Assembly: GCA_002803225.1 (NCBI GenBank)
Contig: NXFV01000106.1
Span: 1 to 64,000 of the forward strand
DNA: 64,000 bases
DNA from: Gamarada debralockiae
Lineage: Eukaryota; Ascomycota; Leotiomycetes; Helotiales; Hyphodiscaceae
Direction: 5' to 3'
The notes under the pieces were generated by a model, which saw only the letters and a program-made list of their open reading frames with translations, ran no database searches and had not been told where the DNA came from. Below, piece after piece: positions 35,000 to 45,181 of the stretch; positions within the stretch are counted from its first letter, which is position 1; every line of letters begins with the position of its first letter. A program made the translations under genes and the position numbers.

Positions 35000-36872
35000 C
35001 TACCCTTCAACAATGTGAAATTTCGTCGCGTCAATTGGATGATGCGACGCAAAATAGTCGTCATATACAAGATCGTCGGTCATTAGCTTATTGCCTTTCA
35101 GATGTTCGAAACGGCGGAAAAGCATCGCAATGGTCACATAAAGTTCACAATATGCAAGGCTAGGACTCATTAGCTGCTTACGAGCATAATTTAGATACGC
35201 AGGAGAAACTTACGGCATGCCGACACAGATTCTACTACCCTTTCCGAACGGCACAAAGGCTTTCTCCATTTTTCGTAGCTCAGCGGGACTAGCATTCGAC
35301 CATCTCTCCGGATTAAATTCTTGGGGGTTAGGGAAATAATCTGGGTCTTGATGTAAGACCCATGAGCTCATGGATACTGCTGTCTGGGTTGAAGTCGTAA
35401 GCTGGGCATTCTACAAGCACTGTCATGGATTTACCTACCCCAGCTGGAACCGTGTATCCATTGAATGTTGCACCACCTTCTGGTACAACTCGTGCCAATC
35501 GTGAAATAACACCAAAGGATAACCTTTCACAAATAAGATTTAATACAAGCAGCTAGGGAGGTTAGAAACGAACCTTAGACCTTCTCTTACGACTCCAGTC
35601 TAACAAGAATCAGCACAATCAACCAGGTAACAGTGATAAGAAGGTGGCCCACAAGGTATGGCAGTTTTTCAAGCTCTGTAAAACTGAGTCTAGAATCAGA
35701 ATCTGGAAATGCCGTTTTCAATTCTGCTCGGAGTTTCTTGTAAATCGCGGGGTTATTCACAACATGATAGGCTGCCACCGTCATCCCATTACCCGTTGTA
35801 TCTGCTGCAGCGGCAAGAATCCCATATGCTTCGTCCTTAATGTCATCCACGGATGGTACGACATAGCCTTCCTCTGGATTCGGCGTCAGGATACCATGAA
35901 ATATAGTAGACCGAGAATTTGGCTTAATCAAGCCTGCGTCCAGGTCAGCTTTGACTTTTATGACTTGCTCCTTGGCATGCTAGAAACACTGATGTTAGCA
36001 AAGCTTCGTCGGCGACGATTTCTCTTTCTTTGGGAAGGCTTTATTTTACCTCCTGGAGGGTTAACACTTGGGCTAGTTCCGGGCTCATTTTCTTGAGGAC
36101 GCTTGGTGGGAGATTGTTTGCGACCTGAAGTTGCGGCCACTGCTGATACACCCACAAAGAAGGCCCGATCCCACGAACCATCAAAAAGAAGTGACGGCCA
36201 AGGTCTGGTTTATCAAGAAGGTCATAACACTTGTTGAAACCGTACTCTGTGATCACATCTATTGATACCGCGCGAAAAGCGTGATGTAGGTCGATGGCCC
36301 GGCCGACCGACAGTTTCTGAGTCACGAGGTTGCACAACTTTTGCGCCTTGCTTTGGACAACATCCTCGAGTTCGAGAACCATCTTTCTCGAAAAAAATTG
36401 ATTGAGCGGGCCACGTCGCAGTTTATGCACATCGTTGGGGCAAGTCGTGAAGGAGGAATACTTAAGACTGAACGCATTGTAATAGCGTGGGTACTTGGCG
36501 TACTTTGAGCCTACATGGTATATGACCTCGTAGTTTGCCACATCGCTCAAGTGGATTTCATCAGGCGTGATTCGAATGACGGGACCTTTTGTCGCAGAAG
36601 ACTCAATTAGCATAGCAATGTCTCTCTCCATGCCTCATATACTTGCCATATATCTCGTGCAACTTGCCGATTTGTGCATAAAAGCGGCTCCCATTCACAA
36701 GGCTAAAATAAGTCTGGTAGAAGAACGTGAGAGCGGCAAGTTTGGGCCCGGGAATGTGAGAAAGCGGATGTAAGTAGAGCCGATAGAGCAGAGTGTAGAG
36801 AGCCCTAGCTACGGCCAGCGCCACAACGGATATGACCAGCTGCGAGGTACTGAGCGTCTCGAATCCCAACAT
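35000..36872 (-). CDS. cytochrome P450 monooxygenase
   Basis: Seven exons: 36647-36872, 36050-36585, 35653-35979, 35574-35599, 35439-35523, 35214-35383 and 35000-35159; 509 residues, frame open. An N-terminal membrane anchor (LVISVVALAVARALYTLLY) is followed by the proline hinge HIPGPK. I-helix AAADTTGNG (Asp about 314), ExxR as EGLR split around a small exon, PERF-type FNPERW, and the haem loop FVPFGKGSRICVGM with Cys at about 453 are all intact. A microsomal oxygenase of the trichodiene-oxygenase/benzoate-hydroxylase-like fungal type, usually in secondary metabolism. The first intron has a GC donor (GCAAGT) and a normal AG end. The gene diverges from a methyltransferase 745 bases away. Confidence 0.92.
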
Positions 36873-37617
36873 GTTGGATCAGCGCCCTTTCCTAGCAATT
36901 TTGATGGATGTGCTGGATGCATCCGATGGGGACTATGCAGCTTTTATTCCCATTCCACACGAACAATGCGGAAGGATAGCAATGAGCAGCGTGCGCGTCC
37001 TGATACCTGGGGGTGGTCTGGAGCGGGGTCGGACAGATTGGCGCAAATACATGATGGAGCATAATGGCCCATGGGCTTGTGCAGCTGAGAAATGCAAACG
37101 TGGGCCACGTCGGACTTGAACGATAGGGAAGCCATCTGCGATCGGTCTTAGGATACCAATGACAACAGTTTGTGCGTTCACCGCATTTCCTAACAAACAG
37201 CCACTGAAGCAACATTGCGACTTTTTAAAGCAGGGGAAATATTTTATTTAAGAAACTTAAACTCTATTTAGCATCCAATAGGAATGGATCCAGAGTTCAA
37301 CTATTCAATTCAATTCAATTCAAGTAAAGTAAAGTTGTTGAGTTTGATTCATGACCGGTCGGTTCTCCCAGGATCCAAGCATGCAGCAGGCGGGACCTTT
37401 TTCCACACTGCCTCCGGTGTTGACACCGGATGTGCCGCAGTGCTGCTGACCGAAACGCCCGCCCCACATCTGATGGCGGAATCGTGGTTTGGTTAAATTC
37501 TGCACAATTCAGTATGAAGAGATCCCTGATATTTGAAGTATTTCTCTCTGTTTGGGTTGCAAGCTTCGATTTCTTTTCTCCCTGACTCGCTTCAATTATC
37601 AACGTACTCGCACCACC
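36873..37617. promoter_or_regulatory. shared region between divergent P450 and methyltransferase
   Basis: 745 bases that must carry both promoters. There is an AATTCAATTCAATTCAA run at 37306-37322. A TF site common to both was not recognised. ORFs on the minus strand here (36892-37215) lack any domain and are ignored. Confidence 0.45.
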
Positions 37618-39132
37618 ATGTCTGACGAGAATGAGGAGATTGTCATCCCGGTGGTAAGCTCCTTGTCCACCTCGGCCCCGTTTGGTGGTTGTAGCGTGTC
37701 TGAACAACCGAGCTTTCTCTCATTTAGGATGTGGATGAAAACAATTCTGCGTTTGGCGATGACAGGCACCGCTCCCCATTGCTATATCTATGTAGCTTCT
37801 TCTGATGTGCTTCTAGTGCCAGTTCGACAGATTCCTTGACGGAAAGCATTCGAGAGTACCGTATTCTCCATGGGAGGACATTTCACAACTACAATAACGA
37901 GGCATACTGGTCAGTTGAGGAATCGCCTTCAAATCAAATCACCGCCTACTTGCTAAGAAAGCTTTTTCAGGGGACCGAATGATGAGCAAATGAACGATCA
38001 GCTTGACATCGGGTCCTGATCTTTCGAATTATGAGGACCAAGCTTCTCTAATGTGTTGACAGGCACCACATGTTTACGATGCTCCTAGAAGATAAGCTCT
38101 TCTTGGCTCCCATCGGCCTCAACCCCCAGGTAACAAACACTGCGATTCCCGTCGAGACAAAGCCAACTGACTCTTGTTGCAGAAAGTGCTCGACGTTGGA
38201 ACTGGAACTGGGATATGGGCAATGTAATTTGTGAAACTTTTCCTCATAGGATTCCTGCTAAAGCTCCCCAGCGATTTTGCCGACCAATATCCCTCAGCCG
38301 AGGTCATTGGTACTGACCTTTCGGACGTCCAACCGCGCCGGGTACCTCCAAACTGTCGGTTTGAGCTCGATGATGCGCAACAGGAGTGGACGTTTGCACC
38401 AAACAGCTTCGATTTCATCCACATACGGGCCCTGCTCGGCGCGATCAGTGATTGGCCAACCTTATATGGACAAATCTTCAAGTAGGAGTAAACCCAGTCC
38501 TACACATTCCTAGCTTATTAGATCAGATGTACAAAGCCTAGTGGCTGGATCGAGCAACTTGAGATCTCACTCATGTTCACGTCTGACGACGGAACGGTCA
38601 CAAAAGATCATTTCATGGCCAAGTGGTCGCAGACGCTCATTGATGCTGCCGAGAAGATTGGGAAAAGCTTCCAAATCTTCCATCATACGAAGGACTATAT
38701 TACTCAAGCCGGATTTGTTGATGTCAAAGAGAAGAAATATAAGATACCAGTGGGACCTTGGAGCAGTGATCCGAAGATGAAACTGCTGGGTCAGTGGAAT
38801 CGCTTGTGGTGTCATGCTGGACTTGAAAGCTGGTCGCTATTTCTTTTATCCACAGTCCTCGGTGTGAGTGCCTTCCAATCTCCTCTGACAATAGTTCATC
38901 TAGTTAATTGGCCTACTATTATTAGTGGGAGTACACGGAGATTCAGGCGTATATAGGTCAGATGAAGGCAGAGATCATCTCGCGCAGAAATCATTCTTAT
39001 TACGAAGTGTATGTATTACCCACTTATTCAAACACGTCTCGATTTACCATTTTGTTCCCCAGTGCTAACTAGGCTCGGAATAGCAATGTAGTCTATTGTC
39101 GGAAGCCGGAGGAGCCGGAGAAGGCTGCGTAG
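37618..39132 (+). CDS. LaeA/UMTA-like SAM-dependent methyltransferase
   Basis: Ten exons: 37618-37653, 37728-37765, 37817-37909, 37971-38012, 38063-38129, 38183-38223, 38272-38481, 38527-38863, 38926-39008 and 39084-39132; 331 residues with frame kept. Early REYRILHGRTFHNYNNEAYW is the hallmark of this fungal family, then KVLDVGTGTGIWAIDFA (SAM motif I, about 93-109), EVIGTDLSDVQP (motif II) and FDFIHIRALLGAISDW. The group includes LaeA regulators and tailoring methyltransferases of secondary metabolism; I cannot say which. The second intron would need a GC donor (ACAG then GCACCG), weaker than usual, so exon 2 is the least certain point: a donor mutation would damage the gene. It forms a divergent pair with the P450. 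Confidence 0.82.
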
Positions 39133-39916
39133 TACCGAATAATTTATATAAAATGGAGACATAAGCACTTGACGTTCGGGAAGTTGTTGGGGATTGAGCA
39201 ACAGAGACAGTTGTATAACAGACGCCACTTTCTAGGAGAAATGATTGCTGCTGATCAGTTCAGAAAGCCATTGAGACTTATGATCAATCTCAAATATCTT
39301 CAGTGCTTGGGGACCGACCGATGCTCATTAAGCCCTAGTCATATCTCTGAAAATCGCGCAAAAGATGCATCGGGGGTGACTTTCTGCCTTAGACTACTCA
39401 GAGACATAGAACAAATACACTTGCCGATGGCGAGGCAGTCGAACGAGGTGAGTCTCATAAACAGACGTTGGAGAAGTGCCCATCTGAGTGAATTTGAGAG
39501 TGAGTCGAAGGGAAGCTCAAAATAGGCGACGTCAACAATCAGCAGATATTTTCGGCATAGAGAGCCTCGAAGCTATTCCGCCAAGTCTTGCTCAGACGTC
39601 TATACCCACAATCGCCCTCACTCTCGTCTTAACACTCCGTCATGAACACCAACCCAATCTGGATTAGTCTTAAAATTGAGACATCCAACAAACAGCACGG
39701 GTGAGCTTGTTCAACCCTGCATTGCTGGACCGATCGGGTTTATATTACATTCGCAAAGGTCTAGTTAGTTACGGAGTTTTTTTTTTGAATGTCCCTAACG
39801 GGTTTAGATATTGTAAACTTCGAAAAATATGTTGCTCAATTTGAAACTCTTATGAAGTTCTGTTTTATTGTTCTTTATTCTATGGTGATTGGTGATTAGC
39901 GTTCTAAAGGACTAGG
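39133..39916. other. intergenic
   Basis: Holds the 3' end of the methyltransferase; nothing else recognised. The ORF at 39169-39525 shows no domain. Confidence 0.4.
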
Positions 39917-41115
39917 TTGTCAGTTGGAGCTGTATTTGGGGACGAAATATAGTGGCATTTCTAGACCTAGCTGATATCTCAGGAGCTGAAATACAAGGAG
40001 GGGAAGAGCTCTCTTATGCCTTCGTACTTCTTAGCTTGCTAAGAAGAAGAAGGGGCTTCGAAAAGCTTACCGGACACTTCCAACACCGAAAACCGGGTAT
40101 AAGTTACGCCGGCCCGGTTTCATTTCCTGTGACTTTTCATTCGTGACTTTTTACACATGACTATTATCTTAGTCTTATCTAGGTTAGCATCATCTTAAGT
40201 CAACGAATAGGTTGATATTCTATAGTTGTTTACTTACTATAGATATAGTGCGAGAAGGCCCACTCTAGTGCCTTCATACTTCTTAGCTTGCTAAGAATAA
40301 AAGGGGCTTCGAAAAGCTTACTAAAACTTTCGATACTAAAACCCAGGTATAAGTTACGCTGACCTGTTTTCATTTCCTGTGACTTTTGCACGTGACTGTT
40401 ATCTTAGTCTTATCTAGGTTAGTGTCATCTTAAGTCAACAAATAGGTTGATATTATATAGTTGTTTACTTACTATAGATATAGTGCGAGAAGGCCTTGCT
40501 CTCTTCTAGGAGCATATTGCAAGCTGTCTAAGAGGTGTGACGAACTAGGGAGAATAGCTTTATACCACTGCGTCAGCTAGCCAAAAAGGCACAAAAATTG
40601 ACCAAAGGGCAATTTGCTATTCTATTATATAAGGGTGAGAACCTAACACCGACGCATGCCGCGTACGCGCACCTAGGTTCCTCACAGGAGGCACACTTAC
40701 CTGTATTTTTTATTGTCGCAGAAAGTCACGTAGAGCGCGCCAAGACACTACTGTAGCTCGTAGCTTAAATCAGGGGCTCCTTTTGAGCTTCCCAATAAAT
40801 CAGACAATATCACTAAGCTCGATGATAGTACTGTGTGTGACATTTATCTTTCGCCTATTGATAGTTCTTTAGCTAATCATAACATAATTACTTTAAACAA
40901 TACGCATGCATGGCGTGATCATGTGATTTTAACCCTTTTCGCCTAATAATCGCTCTACTATCTTGATATTTTTGGGACTTTTTTAAGCCATGACAGCTAT
41001 TTAATCACTAGCCCTTTTCTTCTGAGAGTACGAAGGCTTCGTGCGAGCCGCAGGCTAGCACCCATGTATCACAAAAGAGGGGAAAACACAGGCTATACCC
41101 GATTAGGCAATTGCA
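39917..41115 (+). repeat. dispersed repeat family B, copy split by an insertion
   Basis: 39917-40018 and 41067-41115 together equal the 155-base copy at 16856-17010 (inverted). The 1.05 kb between them is a later insertion. Confidence 0.7.
40019..41066. mobile_element. 1.05 kb insertion with a 240-base internal duplication
   Basis: The ends carry a 13-base inverted match (CCTTCGTACTT.. on the left, ..GAGAGTACGAAGG on the right), though 28 extra bases lie outside the right one. 40018-40264 is repeated directly at 40270-40508, with most differences C-T or G-A. No ORF of note. It looks like a non-autonomous element inserted into family B; no clear target duplication was found. Confidence 0.5.
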
Positions 41116-41462
41116 ACCAACATAGGTACTGTTAAAGTAATGCTAGCCTGGGCTGGGTCGTGAAACTCTCCGTTAATCTGCTACATTATCAGGAATAATC
41201 AATGTTAGTGTGTAAAATACCGTGGAACATTATAACACTACAAGTTAGACCCAGTGAGTTCTGAGCATGATATTTCGCTGGGCTATTGTAGAAGCAGTCT
41301 GCCTTAATCTTAATCTGCCAAATCATTATGAACAATTAATGTCAATGAACCGAATGTTATGAACATTCAATCTGACTAAAATAGAGAATGGTAGTAAATG
41401 TTGTTTTTACAATAGTCGAGCATATCAGAATATTTAATTAATCTTGAACATTAATGGCGATT

Positions 41463-42369
41463 GCTCGCTTGCGTCAAGATCATGGAAGCCTCCTTGAGTT
41501 TGGCAGCAGATAATGTTCTAGCGGAGCTCAATCATTAATCCCTACTGCATGCTAAATACCTAAGGCGATATGGGAGACTTGGAAGGAAATGCGCGAAATA
41601 TTCGTTCGCCAAAGGGATGAAATTGGCACATTCTTGGACAGTGTTAAGGCAATAAAGGCAGATTTGGAAGGCTGGGAATTGCTGGCAAAATTCTCAGATC
41701 AAAAAGCAATGAAAAGTTGGACTACTGGAATCGCCGCTGTCTTGAATACAACGGCTATCGCCACGGATGTTCGCATAAGTTATGTCACCCCGGCCTCATC
41801 CATTAGGTCACTCAAGCACGACCTTTTCAATACTCTCGCCAAGGCGACCGACATAGCAGACCTCAAAGAAGAGGCAAGATTAATCAAGCAGACTTCTTTG
41901 AATATTGGTCACGATCTTCTCACCATTCTACCGCTGTCCTCGGATACTTCACAACTGATGTCAGAACTTTTATCTTCCGACGAGTCGCTGAAGCGTGATC
42001 GCAAACCTGCTTTCAAACGCCTCGAGATTTGAAGATTTAGAATCTGAGAATAGAAGTATCGCTGCTACGCTTGCCGAATTGGCATCTGACACCATTGACG
42101 CCATTGAGGTCTCGACTAGCAGCCTAGGCCACGAAATCGCGGCGGTCATTGCAGATATCGAATCTATTCAAGGATTCTCCACAAAGGAAGACCTCATTAA
42201 TGCCACGAAGGAACTTCCCACCAAGGCCGTTTTGACCACAGAACTCTCCTCCCTGGCCATAAAGGGAGATGTTGTTGCAGCTGTAGAAGATCTCCCTACC
42301 AAGTCCGGCCTCACCAATAACCTCGCTCCTATTGCAACCTTTAAAGCTAGCGAATATCCCGTAGAGTGA
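41463..42369 (+). pseudogene. coiled-coil hypothetical protein, frameshifted
   Basis: Two overlapping frames, 41589-42032 (MREIFVRQRDEIGTFLDSVK) and 41995-42369, together look like one helical protein broken by a small indel near 41985. The second part has heptad-like helices and two copies of a LPTKxxLTxxLxxLA unit about 45 residues apart. No membrane segment or known domain. Fungal coiled-coil proteins of this kind sit among NLR-type and transposon genes, but I do not name a family. Confidence 0.45.
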
Positions 42370-42918
42370 GCTCGCTTACTACCGGACGAACATCTGCGCC
42401 AAGGTCGATCAAGAGTAATACGATTTCACGCCTTCTCCTGTCTAATCTGCTAGGGATTCTATTAATACCTTGTTGTCTTTGGATTTCGTCCTGCCCAGCG
42501 GGCAGGGCCACGTGAGAGTTATGTGAGCGGTGAGGTCAGGGGATGCTGCGAATGGAGAGGGGCAGCACTGGGCAGAGAAATCCCTTTAGATTCAACATGA
42601 AAACAGCTTGAGGAACAATTTAATGTTGGTTGATGCTTAGTTTGAAATATTGTAAAAGGGTCTCTGTCTCCTGCTGTTACATATTGGCTTGCTTTCACGT
42701 ATATATACTCTTTAGTAGCGAATATTTTTAGGAACGTCTAAAAAATTAAAAGCTTTGGATCTCTAGCATCTGCCTTTATTGATTAAGTTTAGACTTAAGC
42801 ACAATTTATTTATTCTTCTTGTTAGTAGTTAGTTAGATACTTTACTACGCATTTGTATTATTAGTTATTCGGATATTGGGTTCGCTTTAACTTACCCTTA
42901 GTCAGGTGATTACCCCTA
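42370..42918. other. AT-rich intergenic DNA
   Basis: No gene; AT-rich and probably RIP-affected, between the coiled-coil relic and the pogo element. Confidence 0.4.
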
Positions 42919-44792
42919 ACGTAGGTGCATAGCGAACCGGCAAACATAGCGAACCGGCAAAACCCCCCCAAATTTCCTACTTTCTATTATAATCTTATTT
43001 TTCAACTCAACCACAACATGCCTCAAAAAAACGATGAAAATCAATTAAACCTTACTATTCAAGCTATCCGACACGATCCAAAACTTAAAGTATATACTGT
43101 ATCTAAAATCTATAAAGTGGATCATCGCAAACTAGGCGAGAGACTACGCGATATACCCCTAAGACGCGCTATCTAGGCTAATTCTCGGAAAATAACAGAT
43201 CTAGAAGAGTCTGTTCTTTCCGACTATATTCTCGATCTAGGATCCAAAGGATTCCCTCCCAGACTCTGTGTTGTGGAAGATATGGCAAATCGAATTATTG
43301 CGACGCGTCAGGGCGAACGCGTCGGACCGCGATGGGCTGGAAATTTCGTACGACGACGACCAGAGCTCCGGACGCGTTTTCAACGGAAATACGACTATCA
43401 GAGGGCCAAATGCGAAGATCCAGCCGTGATTCGGGGTTGGTTTGAGCTTGTGAGAAATACAATCGCTAAGTACGCGATCTGCGAAGCCGATATCTATAAC
43501 TTCGACGAGACCGGGTTTATAATAGGCCAGATTTCTACTGGGATAGTCGTGATAAGTTCTGACGGGCGGGCAAAAGCAAAGATCTAGCCTAGTAATAGGG
43601 AATAGGTTACAGTTGTCCAGGCCGTCAGTTCCGTTGGTTATGCGGTCCCGCCGTATATCATTGTTACGGGGAAAAATCACCTCGATTCATAGTACGATGA
43701 AGCTGAATTCCTACCTTATTAGCGTACTAATGTCTCTCAAAATAGCTGGATAATAAATGAATTAGCTATAGATTGGATCCGTTATTTCGAAGAGTTTACT
43801 TCTTCCCGAAAACTAAATGTTTACCGCCTCCTTGTCCTCGACGGCCATAAAAGTCACTACTCGGACGAGTTTAAGGAATTTTATAAGAAGCATAACATTG
43901 TGACTCTTTGTATACCTCCTTACTCTTCTTATATTCTCCAGCCTCTCGATGTCGGTTGTTTCGGGCCTTTAAAGAAGTCCTACGGTCGGTAAATTAAACA
44001 TCTAATACAGCAGCAATGTACCTATATAACAAAGGAGGACTTTATTCCTGCGTTCCGGGCCGTATTCCAAGACTCCCTGACTAAAGACAATATCAAAGGA
44101 GGTTTTAAAGGAGCTGGACTTATCCCTTTTGACCCAGAGAAAGTGATCTCGGCCCTCGATCTCAAGTTACGGACTCCGACGCCCCCGAACTCCCGGCCGA
44201 GTACTACGTAACTATAGACCTCTCAGACTCCAAGTAATACGACACAAGCTATCTCCCAGAGTTCTTTTATTAAGGAACGAGTGACAAGGTACTAAGGAAG
44301 CTCTCCTACGTCAATTTTAGATGCCGTCGACTAGTTTGCGAAAGGTACGTCCAAGGTTATACACTAGTTAGCGTTATTACAGGCTGAGGTCAAGGACCTG
44401 CGAAAAGCAAATGAGACTCTTAGCAAGCGTCGCAATCGCAAAAAATCACGTCTACAGGCAGGAGGATCACTAAATCTACAAGAGGCCCAGGCTCTAATAG
44501 ATAAAAGGGATATTGCGGATCAGTTGAAGCAAGAAACACGGGCGAGCAAGGGTCAGAAGGAGAGGGAGGAAACGCGTGCGCGACGCTGTGGCAACTGCAA
44601 CACAACAGGCCATAATACGCGCACGTGTCAATTTGTAGAAGAGACTTCTGAGGAAGATATTTCCGAATAAATAAAATTATTCTAATCTGTTTTGGTGAAG
44701 TTATCATGATTTTATAGAGTGCCAAGAAAATTTTTGCCGGTTCGCTATGTTTGCCGGTTCGCTATGTTTGCCGGTTCGCTATGCACCTACGT
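42919..44792 (+). mobile_element. complete pogo/Fot1-type transposon, 1.87 kb
   Basis: Inverted ends start ACGTAGGTG and are flanked by TA on both sides (42917-42918, 44793-44794). Next to the ends lie tandem 17-base units (CATAGCGAACCGGCAAA): two at the left (42928-42961) and three exact inverted copies at the right (44733-44783). Inside is one DD35D transposase gene. These repeated subterminal units are probably transposase-binding sites (inference). The ends are almost unmutated while the gene is full of stops. Confidence 0.92.
43018..44670 (+). pseudogene. pogo/Fot1 DDE transposase with zinc knuckle, RIP-inactivated
   Basis: One continuous reading frame of about 550 codons from MPQKNDENQL to EEDISE, broken only by about a dozen TAG/TAA codons and no frameshift. 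Regions: an N-terminal helix-turn-helix, the CENP-B-type WAGNFVRRRPELRTRF (about residues 97-112), catalytic D in YNFDETGF, D in LVLDGHKSHYS and D in LQPLDVGCF, the last two 35 residues apart. Near the C-terminus is a CCHC knuckle, CGNCNTTGHNTRTC. Several stops sit where Gln or Trp is conserved (for example PSNRE-stop-VTVVQ, normally W), so C-to-T change explains them. It cannot make a transposase as it stands; relatives elsewhere could still mobilise the ends. Confidence 0.9.
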
Positions 44793-45181
44793 TACCCTTT
44801 GATAACCGCCTTAATAAGCCTACGGATAAGCTGTAAGCCGTAGTGCCATAGGAACGACCTATTCCTGCTACTTTAGTAAGTACTCTTACCTATAGGTATT
44901 TATATAAGTAGGTTTATATTATTTTATTCCTTGACCTATAGTTAAAGCTTATTATTATTATTATTATTAGAATAGAGTAGGAGATAGGCCAAAGGACAGT
45001 CAAGGGCTCTGTCATGTTGTTTCACACTGCTGGTATCTCAGCGAAGCTCATACAGTCATTCATTCGATATAGGATTTGATTCAAATCTTCGATCAACTTT
45101 TCTTTTCAGCCTCTGCTAGGCATATTTGATATCTTCCTACTTATCCTCTAGCATCATTTGTAATTAGACATTCATAGATCA
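44793..45181. other. AT-rich intergenic DNA, GH32 3' side
   Basis: Contains an ATT trinucleotide run near 44953 and the GH32 3' flank. No gene seen. Confidence 0.4.
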
